DNA from: JADKIH01 sp043747595
Lineage (GTDB): Bacteria; Bacteroidota; Bacteroidia; AKYH767-A; 2013-40CM-41-45
Direction of reading: 5' to 3'
DNA length: 33,631 bases
Assembly: GCA_043747595.1 (NCBI GenBank)
Contig: JAYTOX010000072.1
Span: 1-33,631, forward strand
Shown one piece after another: positions 17,801 to 25,379 of this stretch (within the stretch, counting starts at the first letter, position 1; the number at the start of each line of letters is the position of its first letter). A program made the translations under genes and the position numbers. A model generated the notes under the pieces. The model did no database searches. It saw only the letters and a program-made list of their open reading frames with translations, and had not been told where the DNA came from.

Positions 17801-18200
17801 CAAAATCGAATTCCAATATAGCGGCATCACCTGTCACTGCACCGGCAATTGTATCTAGTACCGAATCACCCGGTCCAAAAAGATCAACACCTGAGCTATC
17901 ATATAAATTGGGACCAACACCATCGTTGATATCACCGGTCGAAAGAACAATACCATTGGCAATACCCAAATTGGTTCCGGCAGCAGTGAATCCTCCGCGT
18001 TGAACTGCATTTCCGGTATAAACGATATTAGAAACAGACACACCGGGGCCGGTGAGTAAGTTGACCAATTGTGTTGGAGTGAGAGCCGGATTAAGAATTA
18101 ATTGAGCCGAAGAAGTTATAGAAAATAAGAAAATAAGAGTGAAAATCGAGCTGGCCGTTTTTATATCATTTGACAAATTAACGACTGTTCTTTTGAGCAT
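14862..18200 (-). CDS. Choice-of-anchor L / PKD-repeat protein with gliding-motility CHU_C C-terminus
   Basis: This large secreted protein of 1112 residues starts at ATG 18200; the longer frame opens with GTG at 18281 and adds an implausible second hydrophobic leader. After the signal peptide (S-I-T-S-S-A-Q) comes a choice-of-anchor L module of about 250 residues, with L-T-P-T-Q-L-V-N-L-L, G-I-V-L-S-T-G and F-V-F-A-S-D-E-Y-P-E-Y. About eight PKD or PKD-like repeats follow (W-N-F-S-G-G, W-S-F-G-D, W-N-F-G-D-S and similar), each with paired Cys. The C-terminus is CHU_C, a type-B T9SS signal (I-P-N-A-F-T-P-N-G-D-G-K-N-D ... I-F-D-R-W-G ... W-N-G). An adhesive or filamentous surface role is inferred. 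Confidence 0.9.
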   Translation of the reverse strand: MLKRTVVNLSNDIKTASSIFTLIFLFSITSSAQLILNPALTPTQLVNLLTGPGVSVSNIVYTGNAVQRGGFTAAGTNLGIANGIVLSTGDINDGVGPNLYDSSGVDLFGPGDSVLDTIAGAVTGDAAILEFDFVPQNDTVSFRYVFASDEYPEYVCSTFNDAFVFHISGPGIVGSQNMAIIPGTAVPVTINTVNSGTPGANANAGSTCVLTYSAYYVNNVGGATLEYDGLTTVLTALAVVTPCQLYHLRIAIADAGDRVWDSAVFFEAGSLSSSPVITAGIDQTFCQNAITNLGSPSISGWTYSWSPTTGLSNPNISNPSLNYSNNGVNTTVTNYVATASSGTCVLTDTIQITVNPRPTATFNVTPSVCIGQQATITYTGNGNAAAVFNWNFSGGSVIGNNPGPLQISFANSGNYPISLFVSEVGCSSPVITNTIHVNRNPVAAMFIPANACVGDTISVTAAGSIAGSSAIFNWNFAGATIVSGSASGPFSLLITSAGVTNFTLSITDSSCVSNLFNAPFTGKALPLASILAPTVLCTGTTDTVFFIGSNLTPNSYSWSFPSTQYISGVGSGPYILKWNTAGNYPVIVNVTDNGCVAIDTSVVHVDLQPTSSFIGLPKACVNDQVEFGFTGTTDSLSAYNWSFQNGSLASSNNSGPITLYWDRADTFAISLITTNGACTDTAVNSIIVNEKPSADFATQSVCLNDTSGIINNSYLPDTIGNVFDWSFGDAITSGGFSPSHLYSNWGNYSVQLIITTGNGCKDTAQKSVAVYPLPIAQFVTDTVCFGSPNHFVNTSNILDGTINSISWSWADGNNSLGNQTQYTYSNAGVYGVQLNLVSDKGCKDSTVNFARAMALPVANFNPDFTSGCAPLKVELFDHSSSVDDSVKYWLWSFGEGSASFDSFPSHIYSSPGTYSLSLHVTTSRGCADDTVLTKYITIYPIPTANFSFSPESPDIIFPHVNFYDQSSVVNIWNWNFGDSTFSNNKNPDHLYDTSGVFNVTLIVTNEYGCKDTTYKEVIIKNDYTLWIPNAFTPNGDGKNDFFEVKSEGLTDFKMDIFDRWGSLIFSSDNIYRGWNGEVKNRKAIMDTYVYRIEIKDLESKAHVYVGHVNLIY

Positions 18201-18285
18201 TTTTGGGGGAAATAGGACTAGGAAATGGAACAATGCGCAATTTTTTAGAAAGAATAGGCCTTTTAATAACGCATTTAACACTTTT

Positions 18286-18293
18286 CAAAAATA
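18286..18293 (-). promoter_or_regulatory. Possible Bacteroidota -7 box for the choice-of-anchor L gene
   Basis: On the minus strand the sequence reads TATTTTTG, matching TAnnTTTG, about 85 bases before the ATG at 18200. No clear TTTG -33 element was found at the usual spacing, so this is weak. Confidence 0.35.
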
Positions 18294-18330
18294 CAAAATT
18301 GTTGATAGAATAAAAGCTTTAATACTCATT

Positions 18331-18350
18331 TTGATACTTTTATGTATCAA
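18331..18350. repeat. Short inverted repeat upstream of the choice-of-anchor L gene
   Basis: TTGATAC and GTATCAA flank a 6-base spacer. The position, 38 bases upstream of the candidate -7 box, would suit a regulator-binding site, but it may be a chance palindrome. Apart from this, the candidate promoter and the terminator at 18494, the 18201-18547 gap shows nothing recognisable. Confidence 0.4.
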
Positions 18351-18493
18351 TTGAGGTGAAAACTAAATTCAACATTAAAATAGCTCAGTTTGTAAGCAAT
18401 AAGGAATGCATCCTTTCAAACTCAATAGTCGAAAAAATTTTCTCCGTTAAATTGAGGCAAATTTCCTGACTAACAACCTACAGCTACTCATTA

Positions 18494-18533
18494 AATAAAT
18501 GCGACTATCCTGATTGGAATAGTCGCATTTATT
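18494..18533 (-). terminator. Strong hairpin terminator after the DUF7619/T9SS gene
   Basis: A perfect 15-bp stem (18494-18508 with 18519-18533) encloses a 10-base loop, AT-rich at its base. It lies 14 bases beyond the stop codon of the minus-strand gene at 18548. It is nearly symmetrical and could work in both directions. Confidence 0.75.
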
Positions 18534-18547
18534 AATTGCTTAAGAAT

Positions 18548-20764
18548 TTATTTATTGATCGAAATCAATTTCGTCATTACTTTATTATCAGCAATTATTT
18601 TGATGGAATAAAGTCCGGCGGGCAAATTTTCTTCATTAAAAGTCATTGTATTTATACCAGTTGTTGATACAAGATTATGTGAGCTTATTACTTGGCCTAC
18701 ATTATTAAGAAGCTCGACAGCAACCATTGAATTTTTTGAAGATGAAAACTTCAATTCGAAAGTTCCGGTTGAAGGATTTGGATAAACAACAAAATTATTT
18801 TGAAGTGACATAACATCAATCCCCGTTACCACATTCGGAATATTTGTTCCTCCACTACATCCTGCGAGATTGGTAACAACTATTGCGTAATTACCATTTG
18901 CAGTTGCTACATAATAAGACCCATTAGCACCACTAATTGGAACAGTATTAAAATACCATTGGTACGAAGTAAATCCGGATGTCGCAAAGAGCGTATCGCC
19001 AATTTGTGAAACAGTTATGCCTGTTGGTCCTTGCGCAACTGAAATATAATTTTGTTGAATGATCGTATCCCTTCCAAAAGCATTGGAAGCAATCAAAGTA
19101 ACATTGAAACTCCCTGCTGCAGGATAACAGATACCTGTAGGACTTGTGCTAAAAGAAGTAGGAGTAGAAGATCCTGGGAACAACCATTGATAATTAGTTC
19201 CGTTAATAGATAGATTGTCGAACGAAATACAACCAGCTTGACAAATACTCGGATCCACCGTATTGAAGTTTGCAATTGGAGGTTGCATTGCGCTGAGAGT
19301 GTTAAACGTTCTATTCGTAATGATTGGAATATTTTGATCGAATACAATATAAGCTTTATTGTAAACTACAGAGGGATCGGGAATACCGGCACGAGCATGA
19401 ACTTTGAAGCGAATCCAACCATGGCTTCCTGGTTCATTTAATCCACTATCAGGCAAATTAATATTGAAGAAAGAGAACTGAATAACACCTGAAGAAGATA
19501 CTTGAGTATTGAGCTCATGACTCGCATCTAGGATGGTTAAAGATGCAGGATCAAAGTGAGCGTCAAGTGTGTCAAAAATAAAGACGTCATAAGCATAGTC
19601 GTTACCTGTATTTTGAAAACGAATAAGATATTCTAGATCATTGTTAATTTGGGTATAATTAGCAAAAGTTGATCCTACAGGATTGGCAGCCTTATCATTA
19701 GGGTCATATGAACATCTTACAACATAAGAGTAGTCATCAACTACAGTATTTTGAAAAATTCCACCGGTATTAAAAATAGAATCGATTGACGAAATAGAAA
19801 CCGTTTGAGTTGCAGCCGGCGCAATGTTAATAATATCTACACTCCAGATTTGTCCGGGAGATAAAGTAGGATAAATCCATGTAAGTGTATTACCGTTAAT
19901 ATTATTAGGAGGAATTGAATAACCGGTAATAGTTACATTTGATGAAACGACTACTGTTAAACTTCCATGAGAATCTGAATATCCGGTATTGGAAACAGTA
20001 ACATTGATAACACCACTTACTGTACATCGTTGTCGGTTTCTCAAAATTGTAAGATTAGAGCGGTAAGCAAGTGAAGCAGAAAACAAGCCAAAATCGTAGC
20101 CTGAACTAGAAGGGGGAAGTGCAACAGAATATGATGAAGGAGTAGTCGTCACGATCCAACCCGGAGGAAGATTTGGGCTTAGGGAATAAACACCTGTATC
20201 GGCCGAAAAAATATAGGTGCCGCTAACACCTGTATAGGCCGTTTCCGAATTAGGACCAATATTAATTGCTTGATAAGAAATAGGAGGTTCATTTACATCC
20301 CAAATTCCATTTTGGTTGGTATCAAAAAACACATTGCCTTGAAACGAGCCTGCTATATCGCGCACAAACATTCCATTTGCCAATACATTATCGACAGGCG
20401 TTACTCCGGAATATGTAATGACATGAACATCATAATAACCTAAAGCTGCATTCAAAGGAATTGGGAAATTGGTTATCAATGAGTCATACCATATATAACC
20501 AACAGGCCATGAAGTAGTATGATACATATTTGTGAGAGCTTGATAAGCAGTATAAGTGTAAATAACATTTGCTCCTTGCTGAAGATAAATATCCATATAT
20601 CCCTGAGGAGGCGTTGCAAATTGCATTACACCCGTTGCCAGTGTGATGGTAGTAGTGAGCGTTTGTCCTCGATAACCAAGGTTAGCACGAACAGAGGCAA
20701 CTTGAGCATTTACCAAATGAGTTAATAATGTCAAGAAGATAATGAGGGGTAGAATTTTTTTCAT
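18548..20764 (-). CDS. T9SS type-A secreted protein with SdrD-like, DUF7619 and PKD domains
   Basis: This 738-residue protein starts at ATG 20764 (M-K-K-I-L-P-L-I-I-F); the longer frame lacks a sensible start. Order: signal peptide to V-N-A-Q (about 21), an N-terminal region of about 115 residues of unknown fold, and an SdrD B-like module (G-N-V-F-F-D-T-N-Q-N-G-I-W-D). A beta-rich segment follows, then a DUF7619-type domain (C-S-Y-D-P-N-D-K-A-A-N-P-V-G ... L-E-Y-L-I-R-F-Q-N-T-G-N-D ... A-Y-I-V-F-D-Q-N-P-I-like ending). Next come a PKD module, an Ig-like stretch (Y-Q-W-Y-F-N), and a type-A T9SS sorting domain (Y-P-N-P-S-T-G-T-F ... L-P-A-G-L-Y-S-I-K-I). A surface or structural role is inferred; no catalytic residues were recognised. 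Confidence 0.85.
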   Translation of the reverse strand: MKKILPLIIFLTLLTHLVNAQVASVRANLGYRGQTLTTTITLATGVMQFATPPQGYMDIYLQQGANVIYTYTAYQALTNMYHTTSWPVGYIWYDSLITNFPIPLNAALGYYDVHVITYSGVTPVDNVLANGMFVRDIAGSFQGNVFFDTNQNGIWDVNEPPISYQAINIGPNSETAYTGVSGTYIFSADTGVYSLSPNLPPGWIVTTTPSSYSVALPPSSSGYDFGLFSASLAYRSNLTILRNRQRCTVSGVINVTVSNTGYSDSHGSLTVVVSSNVTITGYSIPPNNINGNTLTWIYPTLSPGQIWSVDIINIAPAATQTVSISSIDSIFNTGGIFQNTVVDDYSYVVRCSYDPNDKAANPVGSTFANYTQINNDLEYLIRFQNTGNDYAYDVFIFDTLDAHFDPASLTILDASHELNTQVSSSGVIQFSFFNINLPDSGLNEPGSHGWIRFKVHARAGIPDPSVVYNKAYIVFDQNIPIITNRTFNTLSAMQPPIANFNTVDPSICQAGCISFDNLSINGTNYQWLFPGSSTPTSFSTSPTGICYPAAGSFNVTLIASNAFGRDTIIQQNYISVAQGPTGITVSQIGDTLFATSGFTSYQWYFNTVPISGANGSYYVATANGNYAIVVTNLAGCSGGTNIPNVVTGIDVMSLQNNFVVYPNPSTGTFELKFSSSKNSMVAVELLNNVGQVISSHNLVSTTGINTMTFNEENLPAGLYSIKIIADNKVMTKLISINK

Positions 20765-20807
20765 TGGAAAATAAGTTAGGGAGATATTATTTATGGTTAA
20801 TTCAAAA

Positions 20808-20815
20808 CAAAAGTA
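20808..20815 (-). promoter_or_regulatory. Candidate -7 box for the DUF7619/T9SS gene
   Basis: The minus strand reads TACTTTTG (TAnnTTTG) 43 bases before the ATG at 20764. A TTG lies 17 bases further upstream, slightly closer than the usual 19-21. It supports the 20764 start, because the box falls inside the longer frame. Confidence 0.45.
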
Positions 20816-20952
20816 GAATACTTTCTCATTAGCAATCCGAAAATCGAAGTTTTTTGGCAAAATTATGATTTTAAGCTCTTAACAACACTTTTTGGGTTGC
20901 GAAAAATTGATTTTTTCGGAAGTGAGAGCAGCTAAACAATCCTACTTTTTCC

Positions 20953-20983
20953 TTGCCTCTATCCGCCTTTTTACCTTTCTTTG
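20953..20983 (+). promoter_or_regulatory. Candidate promoter of prs
   Basis: TTG (20953-20955), a 20-base spacer and TTTCTTTG (20976-20983, one mismatch to TAnnTTTG, followed by CA) form a Bacteroidota-type promoter. Transcription would begin near 20990. That argues against the TTG start at 20981 and favours translation from the ATG at 20996 or 21008. Confidence 0.5.
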
Positions 20984-21007
20984 CAGCCCCTAAAAATGGG
21001 TCAAGTA

Positions 21008-21943
21008 ATGGAGCAACGCACAGTAAAATTGTTTTCCGGAACATCTACCACGTATTTGGCCGAAAAAATAGCGACAGGATATGGCCTTCCCTTAGGAAAT
21101 GTAAACGTGGTGCGTTTTGCGGACGGAGAGTTTTCGCCGTCATTCGACGAATCGGTAAGAGGTTGTGATGTGTTCATTATACAGTCAACCTTTGCGCCAT
21201 CCGATAATTTACTTGAGTTATTGATGTTGATCGACGCAGCGAAAAGAGCATCGGCACATTACATCACAGCAGTAATACCATACTTCGGTTTTGCACGATC
21301 AGACAGAAAAGACAAGCCGAGGGTTTCAATAGCAGCGAAGTTAGTTGCCAACTTATTAACTGCAGCCGGCGTTACGCGAATAGTAACAATGGATTTACAT
21401 GCACCACAAATTCAAGGATTTTTTGATGTGCCGGTAGATCACTTAGAACCTTCGTCGTTATTCGTTCCTTACATACAATCATTAAATCTCCCGAATCTAA
21501 CAATAGCAGCGCCAGATATGGGCGGTGTAAATAGAGCGAGAGCCTATGCAAAATACTTCGATGCAGAAATGGTGATTTGCGACAAGCATAGAAAGAAAGC
21601 CAATGAAATAGAAAGCATGATGGTAATTGGAGAAGTAGAGGGAAGAGATATTATTTTGGTCGACGATATTGTAGACACCGCGGGAACATTAACTAAAGCA
21701 GCAGAAATGCTTTTCGACAAAGGAGCAAAAAGTGTGAGAGCATTTTGTACACATGCGGTTTTATCGGGAAAAGCGTACGACAGAATTGAAAGCAGCAGAC
21801 TTACAGAATTGGTAGTGACAGATACAATACCACTTAAAAGAGAGATTGAAAAAATAAAAGTAATATCATCAGCAGATATGTTTGCACGTATTATTCGCCG
21901 TGTATATGTATATGAAAGTATCAGCGAATTATTTCTTGCGTAA
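21008..21943 (+). CDS. prs: Ribose-phosphate pyrophosphokinase (PRPP synthetase)
   Basis: It makes phosphoribosyl pyrophosphate from ribose 5-phosphate and ATP, for nucleotide, His and Trp synthesis in the cytoplasm. Diagnostic segments: K-L-F-S-G-T-S, F-A-D-G-E-F-S-P-S-F-D-E-S-V-R-G, Y-F-G-F-A-R-S-D-R-K-D-K-P-R (ATP and Mg region), D-L-H-A-P-Q-I-Q-G-F-F, A-P-D-M-G-G, and the PRPP loop V-D-D-I-V-D-T-A-G-T-L. The length is normal for the class I enzyme. ATG at 21008 (M-E-Q-R-T-V) fits relatives and the promoter position; ATG at 20996 is an alternative. It is followed by rplY after 27 bases, the common prs-rplY-pth order. Confidence 0.96.
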   Translation: MEQRTVKLFSGTSTTYLAEKIATGYGLPLGNVNVVRFADGEFSPSFDESVRGCDVFIIQSTFAPSDNLLELLMLIDAAKRASAHYITAVIPYFGFARSDRKDKPRVSIAAKLVANLLTAAGVTRIVTMDLHAPQIQGFFDVPVDHLEPSSLFVPYIQSLNLPNLTIAAPDMGGVNRARAYAKYFDAEMVICDKHRKKANEIESMMVIGEVEGRDIILVDDIVDTAGTLTKAAEMLFDKGAKSVRAFCTHAVLSGKAYDRIESSRLTELVVTDTIPLKREIEKIKVISSADMFARIIRRVYVYESISELFLA

Positions 21944-21970
21944 TTTCTAATTAATAAATAAATAATAAAA

Positions 21971-22564
21971 ATGAAATCAATTTCAATTATCGGAACAAAA
22001 AGAGCAGCTCAAACAAAGCAGGAAAACATCCAACTGCGAGCAGAGGGAAAAGTTCCGTGTGTACTCTATGGTGGAAAAGAACAAATCCATTTCAGTACGC
22101 CGGCTCTCTCATTAAAAGGACTGGTGTACACGCCAAACGTTTACACAGTTGAATTAAACATAGAAGGCGTTATCTTCAACGCTCTTATGAAAGATCTTCA
22201 ATTTCATCCTGTGACGGATAATATCCAACACATCGATTTTATTGAGATTAAAGACGACAAGAAAATTACGATCGACATTCCGGTAAAAGTAACGGGGAAT
22301 GCTGTTGGTGTTCGTGCCGGTGGACAATTAGTAGTAAAGTCACGTTCATTAAAAGTGTCGGCATTTGCTAAAGATCTTCCTGATAATATTACAGTAAGTA
22401 TCGACAAGCTGGAGATCGGCGACGATATTCGTGTTAGCGATATTAAAATCAAAGGTGTTGAAATTCTTGATAGCCCTAATAACGTTATTACAGGAGTTAA
22501 AACAACACGTGCTGCTGCATCGGCTGCTACCACTGAGGTGAAAGCTGCTGCCGCTAAAAAATAA
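21971..22564 (+). CDS. rplY: 50S ribosomal protein L25 (CTC/long form)
   Basis: This 197-residue two-domain L25/CTC protein binds 5S rRNA in the large subunit. The N-terminal domain shows R-A-E-G-K-V-P-C-V-L-Y-G-G, F-H-P-V-T-D-N-I-Q-H-I-D-F. The C-terminal CTC domain shows I-P-V-K-V-T-G-N-A-V-G-V-R-A-G-G-Q-L, then an Ala/Lys-rich tail. It probably shares a transcript with prs and is closed by the hairpin at 22606. Confidence 0.95.
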   Translation: MKSISIIGTKRAAQTKQENIQLRAEGKVPCVLYGGKEQIHFSTPALSLKGLVYTPNVYTVELNIEGVIFNALMKDLQFHPVTDNIQHIDFIEIKDDKKITIDIPVKVTGNAVGVRAGGQLVVKSRSLKVSAFAKDLPDNITVSIDKLEIGDDIRVSDIKIKGVEILDSPNNVITGVKTTRAAASAATTEVKAAAAKK

Positions 22565-22605
22565 CAAGTACTGAATTCACATAAAGAATTCAAGATTGAA
22601 ATTTT

Positions 22606-22650
22606 AAAGAAGGAGTTAAGAAACGAGATCGTTTTTTAACTCCTTCTTTT
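22606..22650 (+). terminator. Rho-independent terminator after rplY
   Basis: A perfect 14-bp stem (22606-22619 with 22636-22649), 16-base loop, flanking A-run on the left and T-run on the right. It lies 41 bases after the rplY stop. The remainder of the gap to pth (22651-22882) contains no recognisable gene or RNA. Confidence 0.85.
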
Positions 22651-22882
22651 ATAATACGAAATTCGATTGTCGTTTATTGAAGGTCGTGAGACAACAAAGA
22701 AACGTCAGGAAAAAATTTGTTACCAATGATGAACACAAATTCTAACAGAGAGTGGTTTCGATAAATGAGATACCGGCTTTAATTAAAACTACGATTAGGT
22801 GCGAGAACTGAGATAGAATTATAAAAATTACTTTAAACCTTTTTCTTCATTCATCTGATTTCCTTTTTTAACTTCGCCCACT

Positions 22883-23470
22883 ATGAGTAAGTTTTTGATA
22901 GTTGGCTTAGGAAATATTGGCGCAGAATATGAATTCACTCGCCACAATATTGGTTTTTTAGTAGCCGATGCGCTGGCGAAAGATCTTTGCAAAGAAGAGG
23001 TAAAACCGTTAAAACTATTTTCGACCGACAAGCTCGCCACGATTCATCAAACTAAGTTTAAGGGGAAACAAATCGTGATTATTAAGCCGACGACTTATAT
23101 GAATTTAAGTGGGAAAGCCGTTAATTATTGGATGCAAGCGGAGAAAATTCCACTTGAAAATGTAATGATAGTAACCGACGATCTTGCCTTACCCTTTGGA
23201 GCATTGCGGATGAAAAAAAAGGGCAGTGATGGAGGTCACAATGGCCTTTCAGACATTGCAGCCGTGTTAAATACTACCGATTATAATCGCTTGCGATTTG
23301 GTGTTGGGAGCAATTTCAATAAAGGAAAGCAAGTTGACTATGTACTTGGTCAGTGGAATGGAGAAGAACAACAAACCTTGAATGAGCGAATAGACGTTTG
23401 TGTTTCTATGCTAAAAAGCTTTGTGGGAATAGGAGTTGATAGGACAATGTCGGATTTTAACGGAAAATAG
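22883..23470 (+). CDS. pth: Peptidyl-tRNA hydrolase
   Basis: This 195-residue Pth enzyme cleaves peptidyl-tRNA released by stalled or abortive translation. Catalytic and binding positions are present: N11 in G-L-G-N, H21 in R-H-N-I-G (general base), N74 in T-Y-M-N-L-S-G, D99 in T-D-D-L-A-L-P-F-G, and N120 in G-G-H-N-G-L. The length is normal. A terminator upstream separates it from rplY, so it is probably transcribed on its own. It lies in the expected prs-rplY-pth neighbourhood. Confidence 0.96.
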   Translation: MSKFLIVGLGNIGAEYEFTRHNIGFLVADALAKDLCKEEVKPLKLFSTDKLATIHQTKFKGKQIVIIKPTTYMNLSGKAVNYWMQAEKIPLENVMIVTDDLALPFGALRMKKKGSDGGHNGLSDIAAVLNTTDYNRLRFGVGSNFNKGKQVDYVLGQWNGEEQQTLNERIDVCVSMLKSFVGIGVDRTMSDFNGK

Positions 23471-23497
23471 TTTTGATTTGTGATAGAAGAAAAAGCA

Positions 23498-23525
23498 TGA
23501 TGCTCGATAGAGCGAAAGAGCATCA
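23498..23525 (+). terminator. Hairpin after pth, possible terminator
   Basis: TGATGCTC pairs with GAGCATCA across a 12-base loop, 27 bases after the pth stop. The T-rich stretch after it is imperfect (TTATTCAAGATTTTT), so efficiency is uncertain. Confidence 0.5.
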
Positions 23526-23617
23526 TTATTCAAGATTTTTCAACATTTGAATCTATAAATAGCCTTTTTTCAACAGTTTTCATTACATTATTTTTACATG
23601 AATTTAAAACGTTTTTA

Positions 23618-23648
23618 TTTGCGCTATAAGACATTTTACATATCTTTG
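23618..23648 (+). promoter_or_regulatory. Bacteroidota consensus promoter upstream of the small T9SS protein
   Basis: TTTG (23618-23621), exactly 19 bases, then TATCTTTG (23641-23648) match the sigma-ABfr consensus TTTG-N19-TAnnTTTG at every defined position. Transcription would start near 23655, leaving a short leader before the ATG at 23672. Confidence 0.75.
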
Positions 23649-23671
23649 AGAAAGACAAAAAAAACTATTAA

Positions 23672-24433
23672 ATGAAAAAACTCTTTACTTTAATTGCATT
23701 AATTATTTCATCATTCGTATCTAATGCACAGATTTGTGAAAATTGGACCACATATGATTCTACTACAGCAAACGCAAACTATAATGGTTGGACGTTAAAC
23801 TATTTTTCGAAATATAGTTATTATACAAGCGTAGGAAGTTCAAGTACAAGTGGACCAAACTCTTATAAATTTGGAGTTGATAGCGCTACTTTAATTACAC
23901 CAAACATAACAGGATACGACAGCATTAGTTTTTGGATGAAAGGAAATGCAGCAACAGGTGGATCAATGGCACAAGGCAAATTTTACATTTCAGAAACATC
24001 AGATGGAATTAATTACACTCAACTAGATGTAATATTCCCAATAACGCCGGGTGGAACAGGAATGGTAAAATCGTACTTGTTAAGTGCAGGAACTACCAAT
24101 GTGAAATTCTTCTATGACAAAGATTCTGGAAACGTTGCTTTCGATGATTTCTGTGCAAGTGCAAGAATTGTAGGAATTACAGAAGCATCTGCTACATCTT
24201 TTTCAGCTTATCCAAATCCATCACGTGGAGTTGTAAGTCTATCAATGAACAATCCATTAAACGGTCAGGTAATCATTACCGATGTTCTTGGAAATGAAAT
24301 GAAGCGTTTTGCTGTTCGTTCATACGAAGTTAACCCATCATTCGATCTTAGCGAATTAAGAGACGGTATTTACTTTATCAAATTGAAATCAGATAAAGGA
24401 GAAACTTCAAAGCGAGTAGTTTTGAAAAAATAA
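23672..24433 (+). CDS. Small T9SS type-A secreted protein
   Basis: This 253-residue protein has a signal peptide to V-S-N-A-Q (about 20) and a beta-sandwich-like middle region (W-T-T-Y-D-S ... S-I-S-F-W-M-K-G-N-A ... F-F-Y-D-K-D-S-G-N-V-A-F-D-D-F) resembling MAM/jelly-roll 'choice-of-anchor' modules. A type-A T9SS sorting domain ends it (Y-P-N-P-S-R-G-V-V ... L-R-D-G-I-Y-F-I-K-L-K-S-D-K-G-E). No catalytic motif was recognised. It has its own consensus promoter and a strong terminator, so it is a single-gene unit. Confidence 0.85.
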   Translation: MKKLFTLIALIISSFVSNAQICENWTTYDSTTANANYNGWTLNYFSKYSYYTSVGSSSTSGPNSYKFGVDSATLITPNITGYDSISFWMKGNAATGGSMAQGKFYISETSDGINYTQLDVIFPITPGGTGMVKSYLLSAGTTNVKFFYDKDSGNVAFDDFCASARIVGITEASATSFSAYPNPSRGVVSLSMNNPLNGQVIITDVLGNEMKRFAVRSYEVNPSFDLSELRDGIYFIKLKSDKGETSKRVVLKK

Positions 24434-24451
24434 TTCACTTTGAAAAATACT

Positions 24452-24481
24452 AAAAACCCGGAATTCCTTCCGGGTTTTTTT
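24452..24481 (+). terminator. Strong rho-independent terminator
   Basis: AAAAACCCGGAA pairs with TTCCGGGTTTTT across a 4-base loop and runs into a T-tract. It lies 18 bases after the stop of the small T9SS gene. Confidence 0.92.
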
Positions 24482-24530
24482 ATGGAATTAATCCAATGAT
24501 TTATATCTTCGACCAACTAAAAAAACAATC

Positions 24531-24938
24531 ATGACACCAAATAGAAAACGAACAACTTCAGTTATCGTAGGAATATTATCGGCAATGATTATTTTGATGT
24601 TAATGGAATCGCTCTCGTCAAAACTCTTCCCATTACCTGAAGGAATAGATGTAAAAAATCCACAGGAAATTATCAAAGCGATTAATAGCATGCCAATGAG
24701 TGCATTTCTTTTGCAGTTGTTTAGTTATTTTATTGCAGCATTCGTTGGGGGATTAGTAGCAACAAAAATAAGCGAAGGCGTTACAAAATATCCGCAATTA
24801 ATTGTAGTAAGTATATTTGCGTTAATGAGTTTGGTAAATAGTGTTTCACTTGGCGAACCTATTTGGTTTACGATTGCCAGTGTAATGATTCCTTTTCCTG
24901 CAGGGTATTTGGGGTTTATGGTGATGGGGAAGAGGTAG
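24531..24938 (+). CDS. Small four-helix integral membrane protein, function unknown
   Basis: This 135-residue protein has four predicted membrane helices: V-I-V-G-I-L-S-A-M-I-I-L-M-L-M-E (about 11-28), S-A-F-L-L-Q-L-F-S-Y-F-I-A-A-F-V (about 57-76), L-I-V-V-S-I-F-A-L-M-S-L-V (about 89-102) and a C-terminal one ending G-F-M-V-M-G-K-R. The second helix contains G-G-L-V-A-T-K. It resembles short uncharacterised Bacteroidota membrane proteins but I cannot name a family. The heptad array starts 5 bases after its stop. Confidence 0.75.
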   Translation: MTPNRKRTTSVIVGILSAMIILMLMESLSSKLFPLPEGIDVKNPQEIIKAINSMPMSAFLLQLFSYFIAAFVGGLVATKISEGVTKYPQLIVVSIFALMSLVNSVSLGEPIWFTIASVMIPFPAGYLGFMVMGKR

Positions 24939-24942
24939 AGTA

Positions 24943-25033
24943 AAGAAGTAAGAAGTAAGAAGTAAGAAGTAAGAAGTAAGAAGTAAGAAGTAAGAAGTAA
25001 GAAGTAAGAAGTAAGAAGTAAGAAGTAAGAAGT
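24943..25033. repeat. Perfect heptanucleotide tandem array (AAGAAGT)x13
   Basis: Thirteen perfect copies of AAGAAGT begin five bases after the stop codon of the small membrane protein and end in a CAAGGGTCAA linker like those of the other heptad elements. The unit differs from the array at window start by one base (AAGTAGT). Because 7 is not a multiple of 3, all frames through it are open and give spurious Leu/Thr/Ser/Tyr/Phe-rich peptides on the other strand. Confidence 0.97.
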
Positions 25034-25060
25034 CAAGGGTCAATAATTAAAAATAAAAAA

Positions 25061-25335
25061 ATCTGCGGTTTATGCGGGAGAAGAAATTTATTTAGGAGTC
25101 GCGACTAATTTTTCAGAAAAAAATTTCGTTATAATAGCTCGTTGCGATCCATTTTCGATTCTCGAATTACGAACATCGATTTACGAAAAAAATCTGCGCT
25201 ACTCAGCGGTTTCTGCGGGAACCAAAAAAATGCTACTGCAGACACCGCTAATTTTTACGGAAAAAATTTCGTTGCATAAAGACATCGTCATCCATTTTCG
25301 ATTCTCGAATTACGAACATCGATCTTCGAACATCG
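25061..25335. repeat. Diverged tandem duplication in the convergent gap before glyS
   Basis: Two units of about 140 bp share TCTGCGG/GCGGGA motifs, an AATTTTT...AAAAATTTCGTT segment, and a 32-base stretch that is identical at 25149-25180 and 25292-25323 (period 143). A shorter third echo (CGATTCTC, AATTACGA) follows near 25333-25370. The block lies between the heptad array and the glyS stop. The 25034-25379 gap contains no plausible gene. Confidence 0.8.
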
Positions 25336-25379
25336 ATTCTCAAATTACAAATAACGAATTACGATTCTCGTCCATCAAA

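Noticed and set aside
22651..22882. Possible RNA gene in the rplY-pth gap
   Set aside because: No tRNA-like cloverleaf, conserved riboswitch core or strong hairpin was found beyond the rplY terminator.
24725..25043. Minus-strand reading frames giving Leu-Leu-Thr-Ser-Tyr-Phe peptide repeats
   Set aside because: They are produced by the 7-bp array, which is open in every frame, and run antisense into the membrane-protein gene. There is no start context or homology.
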